A stretch of 64,000 nt of DNA, from the NCBI GenBank assembly GCA_023653785.1, contig JAMKCH010088378.1:1-64000 (forward strand), read 5' to 3'. The notes below the pieces were generated by a model that was given only the letters and a program-made list of their open reading frames with translations, made no database searches and was not told the origin of the DNA. This stretch comes from Ophioderma brevispina. Its lineage: Eukaryota; Echinodermata; Ophiuroidea; Amphilepidida; Ophiodermatidae. The translations under genes and the position numbers were made by a program. Shown piece by piece: positions 45,027 to 57,611 of this stretch. The stretch's first letter is position 1. Each line of letters opens with the position of its first letter.

Positions 45027-45694
45027 AGCTAATAATTGGCCAAGAGGATCATGGCTGAGTAATCCTCGCACTGGCCATATTACGGCACGTGTTTGATCTA
45101 TATTGACAAATCTAACATAGCGGAAACAAATTAAGGTTGCGAAACACCCATGGTAGCCAAGTACTATTTGTTTATCTTGACTAATTTAAAAAAAATAACA
45201 AGGAAAAATATACAAACTAAAGACAAAACCCATACAATCACTGGTTGAAACCGTTTTGAGGGTTAAGTTATGTCAAATATTAAATTCCATTCACTTCAAA
45301 CTTTTTCTGTAGCAGATGCAAGCGTGCGGGATGCACATACTTACATCAAATTCTGTTGTTCGTCTGTGTGCATGTATGCATTATGTGTGTGTATGTATGT
45401 TAAAAGTGTATATGTGTGCTAAAGTAACCCTGTTAAATGGCTCTTGCACGGACACCTTAACCCAATTGAAGTGTCGTTGTCAAAGGATGCCTCAACCAGG
45501 GGATCGCCGGTGGCGCGTGTCGAAGGGAAGCCCCCCCCCCTTCGCTCGAGCGGAGAGAGGCGTACTCAGCAAATAGACTGTGATGTCTATGCAAGCATAA
45601 TGTGTCAATCAAAGTATATTGTGGTCAGCTTGGTTGGATGCAAAGAGGGTCTATATAGAAGAGAGGCAAAACGTTCACGTAATTCTTTAGAAAT

Positions 45695-46005
45695 ATAGTA
45701 TCGCATGGTTTGCCGACCACACAGAAAACATCGAGTACCAACAATAGAAAGCAATGGCTGCCTCCGCTTCTTCCACATACTGTGGGGCCCGCTTTTTTTT
45801 TTTTTTTGCATATAGCAATAATCGGTAGGGATACAAATGGATGTTATGGGTTAGAGGTGTCCATGTTTGCCGACCCAAAAAAAACCATAGAGTACCAACA
45901 ATAGAAAGCAATGGCTGCCTCGCTTTTCCCACATACTGTGTTCAGTTGTGCCGCTTTACATATACACTATTCGGTAGGGATACAAATTGATGTATGTGTT
46001 AGATC
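45695..46005 (+). repeat. About 150-bp unit repeated twice in tandem
   Basis: GAGTACCAACAATAGAAAGC then AATGGCTGCCTC..CTT and CCACATACTGTG occur at 45732 and 45890. TCGGTAGGGATACAAAT follows in both, at 45821 and 45970. A T-run of about 16 interrupts the first copy only. Confidence 0.7.
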
Positions 46006-47469
46006 CGTATCGGCTTTGTCCCCTGGCTTCCTGTTTCCTTCCGTGGTTGTCCAGGTGTAATCTTAGTGTACCTGGATCATTGTGCTCCAGATACTCTTTT
46101 CTCATGAATGCAATGCGAGTTGGGTGAAAGAGGTATTATTGAGGCGGTTTATTTAAAATCAAGACGACTGACGGTCATTTCATTCGTGTGTGGCATGGGT
46201 AGGACAAAATTTAACCCACCAATAGCACCCAAACAATCCAACAACTGATATTGTGGCGGAGTGTTGTATCGAATTGACATTATGTGTGTATACAAGGACA
46301 CAAAACTAAAATTATTTCCGTGCAATTTTCAAAATGTCAGCGCACCAGCACGGACGATGGTTTTGAATGGGGCTTCACCCCCCTTGGATGGATTGTACTA
46401 CTAATTGATTGCCGTGCCAAGATTTTTCAAAATGAAACACTGTCTTAAAACCACAAGACAAAGCCCGACAGTAACAAAACAATGCCGCCAGACGGTAGTA
46501 TCACATTAGTTTGACCGCTGTATTCATACGGGTGGAGTCGACTTCTGCAAAGGAGTGAAAGAAAGGTGGACAGCAAAAGCAGGCGACAATAATGGTTCTA
46601 GAACCGCATGTATTGACTGCTAGCTAATGGCAGTGGCATCGTTACCACCTGGCATGCATATTATAGTCAGGAAACTCAATACAATTTCCGTCGGTTGTTC
46701 GCTAAGACTATGTAAGATATTGATTATGTGTAAGGCGGATTGATAACTCAAAGCGTGAGCAGTCATGCATTACTGCATACAAATTACGTTTTCTCTGCAA
46801 ATTGGAAATTACATATTTTTTTTAATTGGTCTTTTTTTCTTTGGAGCATATTTGAATGCAGAGCACACGGTATTTTTCGTCGGATCAGAGCAAAGATCAT
46901 AAGTGCAATAGCTGCCCATTTGTCAGAAATTCCATAGTCTACTATTATGCCAAATCTTGGTCAGTGGCTTCGGTCACTGGTTCTTCAGGCGACTACTTCG
47001 CCTGAAGCACACAAAGAGCCACTGCACCACGCGTAGATATATTGGTTATCCAAATTACACCTGGCACAAAAAGTATCTCGGCTGTTTTCGATCCGTAGGC
47101 CTATTATGCCAAAGTCAGACCATTTTGAAAGCTTTCTAAAGGCATTTTGTTGTTATGGTGTGCGCCATTTAACACCTCGCTGTAAAAAAGCGTGCAAAAA
47201 ATGGATGAGATAGAGCCCGAAAGACGCAAACCCCAAAAGTTGGCAGTTTGGATTTTTTCAATGGTCCACTGCGTGGTAGAACGCAATAATACGTGTGTAA
47301 TGATTTTACCACAACGAGTGTTTTCCGGACTGAATGAACGAGAAAGGCCTACTTGCAATAATCGGCGACGGAAGCATTTTACTTGGACTTACCGCTGAAG
47401 TGGGGCGCCTACCTATTTTCCATTCCGGGGGCGAACAGTAATTTATGGGGTAACTGTAATCACATACGT

Positions 47470-48210
47470 TAAGCCCTATTTAAGGGGGTGGGACGGGAGG
47501 GGTGTACCCTTCCGCTCGCGAAGCGTAAGCGCGAAACCCTCGACAGATGTTTATTGGTCCCAATCCCATTTTCTCGTGAAACTTTGATGGAGACAAATTA
47601 GAATTAGCCAAAGGTTCATTCTGTTCAAGGGTCTTAAAAAGTAAAAAATGTCGTTTAATGCACAGCAGCCGACAACATCCCGCTGAGATATTGTTATGAG
47701 TGTCACTTGTTCAAATAGCGTCTCTTCAACGGAACTTTAGTAGGCGTTGTGGAAATTTGATTCGAGGTGAAGTATAGGTTTTAAAACCAAAAAAATGTGA
47801 CGGTTAGAAGTTTTCGGTGAAGGTTCTGGGGGTATAAAAGGGACCATTTAGACAAAAATAATTTCTACACGGTCATCGATTTCTGGGAAATGCAAAAAAT
47901 GCCCGTATTTTGGAAAATGGCCAGCAGTGCGTGACCTGATGTTGGTGTAATACATGCACAGCGGGAGTTTGCGGGCTGTGTGGGTTAATGGTAAATATAG
48001 TAATCTGAAGCGCCAGGGGTGAATGTTGGAGGGGTGGACCCACTTTCGAGCGAAGCGCGGAATCGTTGCAATGTTCATCTTTCCAAAGCTCGTTTTCTCG
48101 TGAGACTGTGATGGAAATAATTGTAAATAGAAAAAGGTTCACCCTTTAAGGACTCTAGAAAACTTGGTTAGTAAAATCAACGGTCTTAAAAGTAAAATGG
48201 AGATTTAATG
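47470..48210 (+). repeat. Diverged direct repeat, about 180 bp, two copies roughly 530 bp apart
   Basis: GAGGGGTGTACCC, GCTCGCGAAGCG, TTTTCTCGTGAAACTTTGATG and AAAGGTTCA at 47495-47620 are matched by GAGGGGTGGACCC, GAGCGAAGCG, TTTTCTCGTGAGACTGTGATG and AAAGGTTCA at 48030-48140. GTCTTAAAA then follows in both. Confidence 0.55.
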
Positions 48211-48249
48211 AGTAAGGTTTTATTGAACAAACCATCTTCTTCTTGCGAT

Positions 48250-49870
48250 ATATGAGCAGGGCAGCAGCCTAATGTGTTGCATTTGGTGAGCAGCTCACTG
48301 TTAATATGGTTGGGGTTTGAGAAGTCATTATGACCGGTGGACGAAAGGTAGCGCACTCATTGTGACCCGCGGAATCCTGTTCAAGGGGACCCCATTCCTT
48401 ACGTGGAATTAAAGATACTCCAGGTGGGAGTTTGTTATATGGTGATGGAATTGGTCTGGTCTTGGGGTATCTAGCACGGCAGTGGTCCATGTCTGTAGGG
48501 TTGTTGAATGCGGATCTGGAGGAGTTTAGAAGAGGGTTGACAGAATTTTTTCGTGTATGACGGGACGCAAGTGCTGTCTGCCGAGTTGTGTGATTCTTTG
48601 ACAGATGTTATGCAGCAGGTGCCCGTTGACCAACAGCGCCGTACGCACCAGGTTTATGTGGTAATGTTCTCTTCGGAGCACTGCGGGTGCAATGGCCTGA
48701 AAGTATGATAGAAACGTCCAGAAGGCGGGGACGAAGGCAGCCGTAATGGTTTCATGGGTGAAGTACGTTTGGGTCCAGCTTTAATTGTGTGAGAACTATT
48801 GCACCATGTTGGGGCAGCATATCAGCAGCGCTGTAGACATGAAGCCAGCGCGGTGGGACGTGAGTGGATGGGCTTAGCCACCCATGAAGATCCAGCCAAG
48901 GCGGACCACAGGAGGCTTATTCCTCGAAGGAACCTTTGCACATACTGACTCGGGATACTGCCGATCAACACTTCACGTCCCAGATAAAGTGGTGTAGGAT
49001 TGTATGGCGTGGCTTCATTGAGATTTGATTTGAAAACTGACGATGAGCTTCTTCGGTGTCAAGATGGAAGGGCAGTAGCGGTGGTCTTGGCTTCACTTCA
49101 GCTTGAGTCTTCAGGGCTTAAGATATGCTGTAATTAGAGCCATATCTACAGTAAGTGTACTTGCTACTTCAGTCCAGCTTATGTCTACGTGAAGAAGGGG
49201 CAAGGTAGTCGGCGTAGACTTACTGTTGTTGAGGTAAATCGCTTATAGGCCTATAAAGTTGAACAGCATGTGCGCCAGCACTGATCCCTGTGGGAATCCC
49301 GTTCCTCAAACGACGTGTCGAATCTCTGCCATCCACGGCCTGAGCTAGGGTTGACGATCAACCGGGATGCGTCCTCGAAATAGTTTGAGTAGTCAAGCCC
49401 TGGGATGCAACAGGTGTCATTGCTGAAGTATAGGTCTACCAAGATGACGCCTGCCTTACGACGATTTTAAAGCGATCCTTCAATTCAGTGCGAGAGTTAC
49501 AATGGGTAAGAAAGTACTCCGGCCACGGCGAAAATCCTGCTTGTTCATTAGGCAGATGGAATTCGACGACTGGCTCCAGCCGCGCCAGGATCATCCTCTC
49601 AGGGATTGAAGGAAACACACAGTAGTGATATTGGGCGATAGTTCTTGGGGTTGTCAACAGGCTTGATTGGTTTGGGGAGTGTGACGATGTGCAGCCATAC
49701 CCCAGGTCTTGGATTATTTGACTGGTTGGTAAGCAACAAGTGTGAACTCCGGAGCATTCGAGACATCGTGGACCGCAGTGCATCAGGACCTCCGATGGTT
49801 TACTAACTCCCACAGGCATAGGGCCTTTCCACTCTTTAGTTGCTGATAGAAGAGTTGAGCTCATCTAGTG
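48250..49870 (-). pseudogene. Degraded Jockey-like LINE
   Basis: 49864-49436 contains ERMILARLEPVVEFHLPNEQ then AGFSPW, the 'RP+s...K.fErmil.Rl.p.ve..lp.eQaGFR.gR' block with decay after AGF. 48490-48269 matches the C-terminal region (LPPGVSLIPRKEWGPLEQDS). Between them the frame is broken many times and the YADD box was not found. Confidence 0.6.
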
Positions 49871-50289
49871 AGAAGGGCTGTTGAAAGTGAACCAGTTCAT
49901 TTACTGGGGACGCACTCAGATTTTGGAGGACTTATGTTAATGCTGTTAAGACCCCCCAGTTTAAGCATGATTGTCACCTAATGACCAATAATTTTTAAAA
50001 AATTTTACCACTTTCACCCCAACACCCTATTTTTGGGGGAATTTAAAAAAAAAATAACCCAACGACCCCTATTTTTAAGAAACATTTGTGCTAAAAATTT
50101 TCACCAGAGACCCCATTAAAAATAGCAAAATTGGCACCAAAACACCTGTGGGGGGCAATTTGGCTGCCCCTCACTCAAAGACCCCTATCTTTTTGCGCGT
50201 CCTATGTAACCCGCCAGCGTTATTACACCCATCCATGTAATTTACTTCAGGGGCATCCTCAGTTATTATTTATTGCATGACAGAGCGCC

Positions 50290-51180
50290 TTTGCTTAGTG
50301 TGCTTCTTCAAATTTGTTCTAAAGGGAGGCATTAGTTCATTACTATTAATGGGGACAACTAGAACAAGGGCGTCATTATTTATTAGGGACTCTTTGGCAT
50401 TTGTTCGAAGGGGCGGCAGCAGTTTGACTTCTTGGATAACTGTGGCCCAATTGCTTGGGACTCTGAAATGGGTTTCTATGGGCGACACAGGTTATAACTT
50501 TATGGATAACCAGCCGAGTAGACTATCAGACTCCAGGCCAAAAACCTTGACCAGCGTGTAGAGTTGGGCGGTAGAGGAAGAGAGGGGAGAACCACGCTGT
50601 TTTTCCTCCTTTTCCCTCCCTTTATCACATACTTTTTCTCCTTAATTTACTTTCTTGCACTTTCCTATGGATTAAAGTTCTAAGTAAAAGTGGCTAGACA
50701 ACAAACAAATTCGCTACTTAAGGGCGGCCGCTGCTTGTTAGACGTCTACAAAATTTGCTTCTAAAGGGCGGAGCATCAATTTAAATTCATTGATACCAGA
50801 AGAAAACTTGGGTGATCATTAGCTTCTAGTGGGCGGCATCAGTTCATTACTTAATAGTGGTAACCTGTGCATTTTTGTTGCCACATGGTGGCTAGTGTAA
50901 ATAAGTGTTGTCTTCAGCCAGGGCGCTGTTGTTTGAGTTCTATCATTTGCTCTTTGCGTTCAAAGGGGCGGCATGATTCCTTTTTTGGAGACAGTATTGA
51001 AGTATAGAGGTGCCCTATTGTAGTACTGTTCCGCAATGTTTCTTTCAGGGGCGGCATCAGTATTGACAGGGTGCTATTGCCTATTAGGACTAAGCATTGG
51101 ATTGTCAAGGGCGGCGTCAGTTATTCCTTCACTGGGTAAAAAGTATAGGGGCGTCACTACTAGTTTGCATTTGTATGTTG
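50290..51180 (+). repeat. Degenerate minisatellite, GGGCGGCATCAG type
   Basis: The phrase GGGCGGCATCAGTT or close relatives recurs about every 45-130 bp (50412, 50722, 50765, 50831, 50965, 51051, 51108). Between them stand GGGGCGTCATTATT, TATTAGG.ACT and TTTGTTC-type phrases. A stray relative is at 52490-52560 (GGGATCAGTTTTATTA, GGGGCGTCACTTCTCATTAG). The unit is roughly 85-130 bp and badly decayed. Confidence 0.55.
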
Positions 51181-51254
51181 GAACGTCGACTTCAGTTCTG
51201 TGCATGGCCGTCGCCATGGGGGGGGGGTGGAACACCCCCCCCACCCCAGCGATC

Positions 51255-51365
51255 TCAAGAGAGAAGAAAGAAAAGGGAAGCGAGAGAAGGAAAGAGGAAA
51301 GAGAAAAGAATAGAGAAAGAGAAGAGAAAAGAAGAGAGAAAGGTGAAGAAGAATGAAAACAAAGG
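51255..51365 (+). repeat. Purine-only (GA-rich) tract
   Basis: About 110 bp almost entirely A and G (GAGAGAAGAAAGAAAAGGGA and similar), next to a CCCCCCCCACCCC run. Possible triplex-forming DNA; the open frames across it are compositional. Confidence 0.75.
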
Positions 51366-52965
51366 AGAAGAAATCAGAACGCATTGAGATTGAACTCCAG
51401 ATAAGAAAATAGTCAAAATATCACAAATATTTGGCTTCCCCTCAGCCAATTAGTTTTGTTCCCAGCCTAACCAAACGGTAATCATGAATTGTTAATGCGC
51501 CAACAGTACTTGTGATCAAAATGTGTAAAATACATTTGAGAAAAAACACGAGGGAGCCATGGGCCATCCCCAAGCTGAAGTGGTCAAAAAAATTGGTAGG
51601 GATCGATTACCTAGCCCCCAGCAAAAAAAAAAAAAAAAACAAATCACCATAAAAATTATAGGTATACTGGGTAGCATTGAATTATTACTTTTACTTAACC
51701 CTCAAAAATACCTTCTTAATAGCTAAAATCAGAGCTTGAGGGGCTCCCGCCCCTGGAATCCGGCAGGGGCTCTGCTTATGCACCGCATGCATGTTAAAGA
51801 CATGGCGCTAGCATATAGGCCATATGTATAGTTCCCCTTCGGCGGTAAAAAGCTTATACGCCGTATCATGTGAGCAAAGTTAGTAAACCCGTCGTCTTGA
51901 ATTGGTTACCATTTACCCCTCAAAAAAAGTGGTAATCTTGAAGGTTACGAATAGCTGAAATCCAAGAGATTCCGGGGGCTTCGCCCCATGGCCCCCAGAA
52001 GGGCTCTGCTCCTGCACCACACCCATTGGTGCTCGCTATATGCAATTATCTTGGCAGTACAAGCTTATAAATTATGCCCGTCTCAGTGAGCAAACTTAGA
52101 AACAAGTCTTACTGGGTCTTTACTTTGAATTACCCGCTCAAACAGTGGTCATTTTAAAGGTTCTGAATAGCTTAAATCCCCACCCGTCAGGGCTTTCCGG
52201 TTTGCGCGGTTTGGTCAAGGACATTGCGGTGTTTGCGTTCGAAACGATCAAGAAAAATGGTATGTTAAAGACTGTAAGAGCATATTGTAGGACAGTTTTT
52301 CAACGGCCCTTAAGTGGGCCCGAACGTGCGCCGTTAATTGCTGTTTTTTCGCTCACTAAGCTTCCAAGGGATCGTACTGGAGCAATACCATTCTTCCCTT
52401 TACACCCCCCCCCCCCCCGACAAAATGTCTAGCGACGGCCCGTTGCATTTAAGAGGAGCCATATTTGACTTACTTAAAGTATGCTCTAGAAGCGGGATCA
52501 GTTTTATTATACTTTTATGGTGACCTGTATAGGGGCGTCACTTCTCATTAGAGTTCTTCAAGGCACAGGACACGTTTGTCATTAACTTAATTGATGGATG
52601 GTACCAGAAAAAAATCATTGAGAGTTCTTGCAAATTTCGCTAGTGGTTATCCAAAAGCCGAAATCAGTTTCTTACTTCCAGGTTGTGTTTTTCTTTAAAA
52701 GGAGGGGCGCATGGCGAGGGGCAAAAGGATTGGGACGTACATGTAACGTCTTGTACGCCCCGTCCGAGCCAATTGCTTGCAAATTGACTGTGGCCGCGTG
52801 TTCGTGTCCAATACACTGCAATGCCATTGATAAATCAAAAACTGCAACTGTTTGGTTTGGGGGGGTTTGCGTCTGTCGAGCGCTCTATCTCAGCCATTTA
52901 GGTAATTTTATATACGCCAGGTATTAAATGAAAGAGCAAGCAGAAGCAAAAAATTTTTTTTTTTC
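51366..52965. other. No gene seen; short GC-richer repeats
   Basis: GGGGCTCCCGCCCCTGG...GGGGCTCTGCT at 51740-51775 is echoed at 51975-52015 (GGGGCTTCGCCCCATGG...GGGCTCTGCT). These look like one decayed tandem unit of about 240 bp. Confidence 0.45.
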
Positions 52966-53099
52966 GAAAACTTTCAAAATGGTCTGACTGTGGCACAATA
53001 TGATCGAAAAACATGCCTATATACTTTTTGTGAAAAACTTTCAAAATGGTCTGACTGTGGCACAATATGATCGAAAAACATGCCTATATACTTTTTGTG
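52966..53099 (+). repeat. 67-bp unit repeated twice in tandem
   Basis: Each unit contains CTTTCAAAATGGTCTGACTG, TGGCACAATATGATCG and ATGCCTATATACTTTTTGTG; the copies differ by about one base. A diverged inverted relative is at 47040-47150 (CAGACCATTTTGAAAG, GGCACAAAAAGTATC). Confidence 0.75.
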
Positions 53100-53286
53100 C
53101 CAGGGTGTACATGACAGCAATTGGCAGCTATTGCACTTCTCACGACAATTTATACTCCCAAATAATTTGTTTATTAAATTATTTTTAAAGGAATGTACGA
53201 ATAGGACATTGTTGCGACTATGGAAGAACATTCATATCTTGTAGACTTTACATTCCTATTTTGTAGACTTGTGGGTTCAAGTTTAA

Positions 53287-53582
53287 AGGGACCAGAATGG
53301 CATTAAAAATTGACATGAATGAAAAGGACCCCTCTGAAATCACTTCCACAATTTGGATGTTTACATTCTGTAAAAAACAGTAAAAACAGGAGAGAGTTCC
53401 AGGGAGTGGAGGTGGCAGTTTGTTGCTTTATGTTTTCAAAATAAGTTCCAACATGCGCATGGAAATGTACCTCTAATTGTGACAGATTGGCTTTGGATTG
53501 ATAATATTATGGCCCTTCTTAAAAAGAGTAAACTATCTTTCAAAATACTTTTGAAAATGTTGAATTAAACTAAAGTAGACCT
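53287..53582 (+). mobile_element. TTAA element related to 10392-10960
   Basis: Flanked by TTAA (53283-53286, 53583-53586). The left end AGGGACCAGAATGGCATTAA leads into GACATGAATGAAAAGGACC and GAAATCACTTCCACAATTTG, the same phrases as the arms of the element at 10392. The right end (AGGTCTAC reversed) has diverged. Confidence 0.6.
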
Positions 53583-54329
53583 TTAACATGTTGCAGAAGT
53601 GTTAAAGATATAGTCTTCCTTTCAAAGGAACGTTTCAAATGTAAGTCAAGAAATAATTCATAAGTATGCCTTTTCTTGTTTTAGTTTCTACTGCCAGGTG
53701 AACACATAACCCCCCGAGTGTATTGATCCGAGGGACGAATTCCAGAATTCATCTTAGTTCAACACAAGAAATTCGTGTTGTAATGGTATTGGAATGTTTC
53801 TGTAGCATGAATGTGAGTACATGTAGGATCTGCATTTCAATGTTGTAATGCCCATCAGATGTCAAATTGGAATTTGTGAGTATGATGTACTGGCAGAGCA
53901 TAGTAAAGAAATGATTGTCTATTGATCAAGGTATATTGTTCCCAACAAGAGTCGCTAATTTGGGAGGGTGTAATTTTGTTAACAACACGTTCAACATGAA
54001 TTTGGTATTTTAATGATATATGTAACAACATTCTCATTTTGTTGACCTCATCACAAGGACGCCATAGTTCCAACAACCCTCACTTTTCCTGACTATTGCT
54101 TATAGTCACACCGTAGTTTGGAACAAACAAATATCATACAAACATAAAATGCTATGCCAATGGGTAAAATGTAAGAAACAACAGGTGGAATTTGATGCTA
54201 ATATTACTGTTTTTGTCATAAACATGAATTAAATGTTCGGGACTTCACCAGCCCTTTACTCCAACTTTTAGGCTTGCTATACCTTTGGAAAAGTTGTGTG
54301 GCCCATCTTGTTATAAATAAAATTATAAT

Positions 54330-55065
54330 GCTTCTTCTTCTTGCGTATGAGGTAGCAGCTAAATATGTTGTAGACGGTGGAGCCAGCTCACTGTTGATAG
54401 TTGGGGTTTGAGAAGTCTATGTCCAAATAGAAAGGTAGGGCACTCATTGAAAATGTGATTCGGAGTCTGTGATGAACCAGATTGTCAGGCTGGAGATGGT
54501 CGCAGCCCCCATCGGTGCATATTGCTGTTGGAGCGACCGACTCCTGTGCGAATCCGATTTTAAGGTGGCTCTTTCCTTGCGTGGAAGATTACTACCAGGT
54601 TTTGTCATAGGTGTAATAGTAAGTTGGTCTGGTCTTGGAGTATCTAGCCCGGCTGTGTTCCATGTCTGTAAGATGCTGAATGGGGGCTGGAGAGTTTAGC
54701 AGCTTGTCGGCAGAAAGGTCGACGAGAGCGCAGTCTCAGTCTGCCGAGCTGCTGTGATTCTGTTATGCAGCAGGTTCTTGTTGTTCAACAGAGCCTTATT
54801 CATCAGTTTGTGCGTGTGATGTTCTCTCCGAAGCACTGCAGGTGCAATGCCTGAAAGCACTGGTGAAACTCAGATGGAGTGTGACGGAGGCAGCGAGTAA
54901 TGGTTCTCAAGGTCTCGTTGAGTACTGTGTCCAGCTGCTTTGTGTGAGAGCTGTTGCACCATGCTGGGCGGCATATTCTGCAGCGCTGTAGACCAGAGCC
55001 AGGGCGGTGGTGATGATGCTATGGGGTGGTTTTAAAAACTGAACACAAGATTACGATGATTATTA
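54330..55065 (-). pseudogene. Second degraded Jockey-like LINE C-terminal fragment
   Basis: Nucleotide-level relative of 48250-48900. Both share CTTCTTCTTGCG, CAGCTCACTGTT, GGTTGGGGTTTGAGAAGTC (approximate in the second copy) and the GTTCTCT...GCACTGC stretch. On the minus strand the pieces encode the same C-terminal region (LPRKERATLKSDSHR-like). It is 5'-truncated and has no long open frame. Confidence 0.55.
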
Positions 55066-56643
55066 CTCACCCACTTTCTACAATTGAAGAAAATTTCGTT
55101 CTGTGAGTGCAAGAAGGCCGTAAGTGCAATAGCTGTTATTGTACTTACTACCTTCTTGTACTAACATGACGATTTGTGTTTATCTTAGTGTTGGTAAGTA
55201 GGATGTTTAACAAAATCCTGATAAGGCTAAGTCTAGCTTAATTTGACCAGATTTGGACTTCTCACAGATGCATGTACAAAACTACTTTGTAAATATATGT
55301 AAAAGTAGCTCAATTTTAAAAGTTACTTTCTTAAATTCTAAAAGTTTGAAGTTATTTCGCTGCTTTGTTCCTTACTGGGGTCGAATACGACTCATCGTCT
55401 GCATAATTACGTAATCTCATCTGTAACTCTTCCAGATTGAGAACTGCTTTGTCAGGCAGGTTTTTGGTCAAGTCTGAAACTAGCGCATGTTGTGTATGTC
55501 CAATACCAAGTGTGTATGGAATCATATTCAAAGTAAAATGCCACCCCTAACCTAACAACAAAGCGCCTTTGTGCAACAAGATATTTAAAACGGCAGCTAC
55601 CTGTCAGGGTAGATTCCCGCGTTTCGCGACCTTCCATTGCTAGCTATCTATAAGGTAAAAAACACAACACTTTGAGACCTATAAAACTGTTTTAAAAGAG
55701 AAATAAGAATTGAGTGAACATCCCAGAATGCTAGGTTACCTACAAAATTGCCAAAAAGTTCAAAAGGACTTCGTCAATTTCACGGCTGAGTAGCAGCGCA
55801 TCGGGGTGCACAAGTTCTCAGATCTTCATTTGGCGCATAGTGTATAAACAACATTAATTGGCATCCTTACAAAAGCATTGAAAGGCTCACAAAATGAATC
55901 CAGGTGGCCACAACAGTGACAAATACATGTATAGCATTTTCCTATTGCTTATTGATATTCAACGAGTCTTGTTGCTGAGTCATCTTCACGAATAGAAGCG
56001 ATTCTATTCACAAAAAAAAAACGGTTCAGTTTATGTTACTCACGGGTAGGCTTCTGACTGTGTGTGTTCTTTAATAGGTCTGATGATCGTCGAAAACCGT
56101 TTTGTCGCTGAAAGTTGTACAATAAGACTCGTTGGACATGTCATGTCCTTGAATGATAATTTTAAATAGAGCTACCTATCTGAGGCATACCAATCGAATG
56201 TCAGCCGCAGCCGCTGCAGCTTATTTACGGACAACCACAAAAGGAGCTTTCACGGACCTGCTTGTATAATAGTCCACAGTTTCATTCATGAAACTAGAAA
56301 GGTTCCAGAGGCAAATGGGTATCTCGTCTCTTATTTGGCTATATATTTTATAACCCACTCACAAGAAAAGCCTTGGACACAGTGATAAAAATCAATTGTG
56401 CTTGTTTATTTTGTTTTCATGTTTTTTTCTTCTTTTTTTTTTAAATTCAATTTTACTCTAATATTAGCGTATTCTCTAACGAAAGGGATTACGAATATAT
56501 CATTTAATTACCAAAGCATTCGGAAATTAGTTTGTTTTTATAACTCTTTCCTTGCTTATTGTGAAACAAAATGTAGTAATATCACTAATTTAATTAACGG
56601 GCCAACTAAAAATATTAAACACATACATTAATTTTTCCCTTAG
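55066..56643. other. No exon recognised
   Basis: Intervening sequence upstream of the damaged vWA exon. Short frames only. Confidence 0.5.
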
Positions 56644-56864
56644 ATGACAGAAATGTGTCAAATGATAAGCTCTGCCCGCCAACTCATATCATCTATTGTT
56701 ATAGGCTGCAGCGAATTGGCATAGTACAATTTGAACTCAGCTAGAATTCTCACTATCTAGTTACCGTATTGTTCCGATGCCGAACAGAGATCGCTATTTA
56801 GCGCTTTACCCACCGCGTAACGGGCCACCTGGTAATTGGATGTGGTTTGCTTGACGCCCTTGAG
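56644..56864 (+). pseudogene. Damaged CLCA vWA exon
   Basis: It lies between a TTTTTCCCTTAG acceptor and a GTAAAC donor. Frame 1 reads RIGIVQFELS followed by TAG at 56742. Another frame gives RDRYLALYPPRNGPP. The last stretch reads IGCGLLDALE directly before the donor, the hallmark of the CLCA vWA 'TsIGcGl..ALevL' block. At least two frame changes are needed, so this exon is not translatable as it stands. Confidence 0.68.
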
Positions 56865-57344
56865 GTAAACATTTTTAATAATACACACACATTACATGAC
56901 ATACATAAATCCAGCCGTCACACACATAACCCTTGTCTTACCACGCACTTTTTTGTAACACGGATTAACAAGGGGGACGGTTTACCACCCCCTCGAGAAA
57001 TCATTATAAAGCACCCAGTGCGTATGATTTTGCCACCAGTAATAGCTAATGGTCCTCCTCTTTCATTGATACCAAATTAAGTACCAACATATCTAGTACG
57101 GCGTCACCATGACGTCATAAGTCCGCGAGTGGTGAAATTGGCATTTTCCCATAAAAAAAAAAAATTGGCGAAAATCCAATTTTGCACTTAAAAGTTAGGA
57201 ATATCGGATTTTCAGCGGTTTTTTTCAGCTTTAAAGGATGGCAATGACGTATTTTACATAAACTAGAGTTTATAGCCATACTGTGAATAATATTTTTCAA
57301 AAATGCACTCATAAAATACCCTTGGGTTCAAACCACCCCATTAC

Positions 57345-57480
57345 CGTCGACTTTGACGGCATACCCTAACCCCGGTGAAGGTGCTACCTTCACACTTTAT
57401 TCGCTAAAATGACCAGAAAGGGATGAGAAGAATGATTACTAGAAGCTTTTTACGCGAACTTTTGGCATTTTAGCGCACCG
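57345..57480 (-). repeat. Dispersed repeat D, inverted copy
   Basis: Plus-strand GACTTTGACGGCATACCCTA, GGTGAAGGTGCTACCTTCAC, TTCGCTAAAATGACCAGAAA, ACGCGAACTTTTGGCATTTT. See the copy at 40690. Confidence 0.5.
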
Positions 57481-57611
57481 GTGGCAAGTCACTGGGGGAC
57501 TTACAACCATTTTGCATTCGAGCAGTCTGTGCAGGTATCACAGATGCTTCCTTTTCCAAAATGACTAGAAGAAATCATAGGAGATATTAGCCTCCACGCA
57601 TGTTTGTGAGA

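Larger units (their letters stand above)
45027..48249. other. CLCA intron 5 region; repeats only
   Basis: Apart from the listed tandem and dispersed repeats I see no coding exon here. The missing vWA MIDAS exon was looked for and not found. Confidence 0.5.

Noticed and set aside
51036..51449. Arg/Glu/Lys-rich and Phe/Ser/Leu-rich frames
   Set aside because: Both arise from the purine-only tract read on opposite strands.
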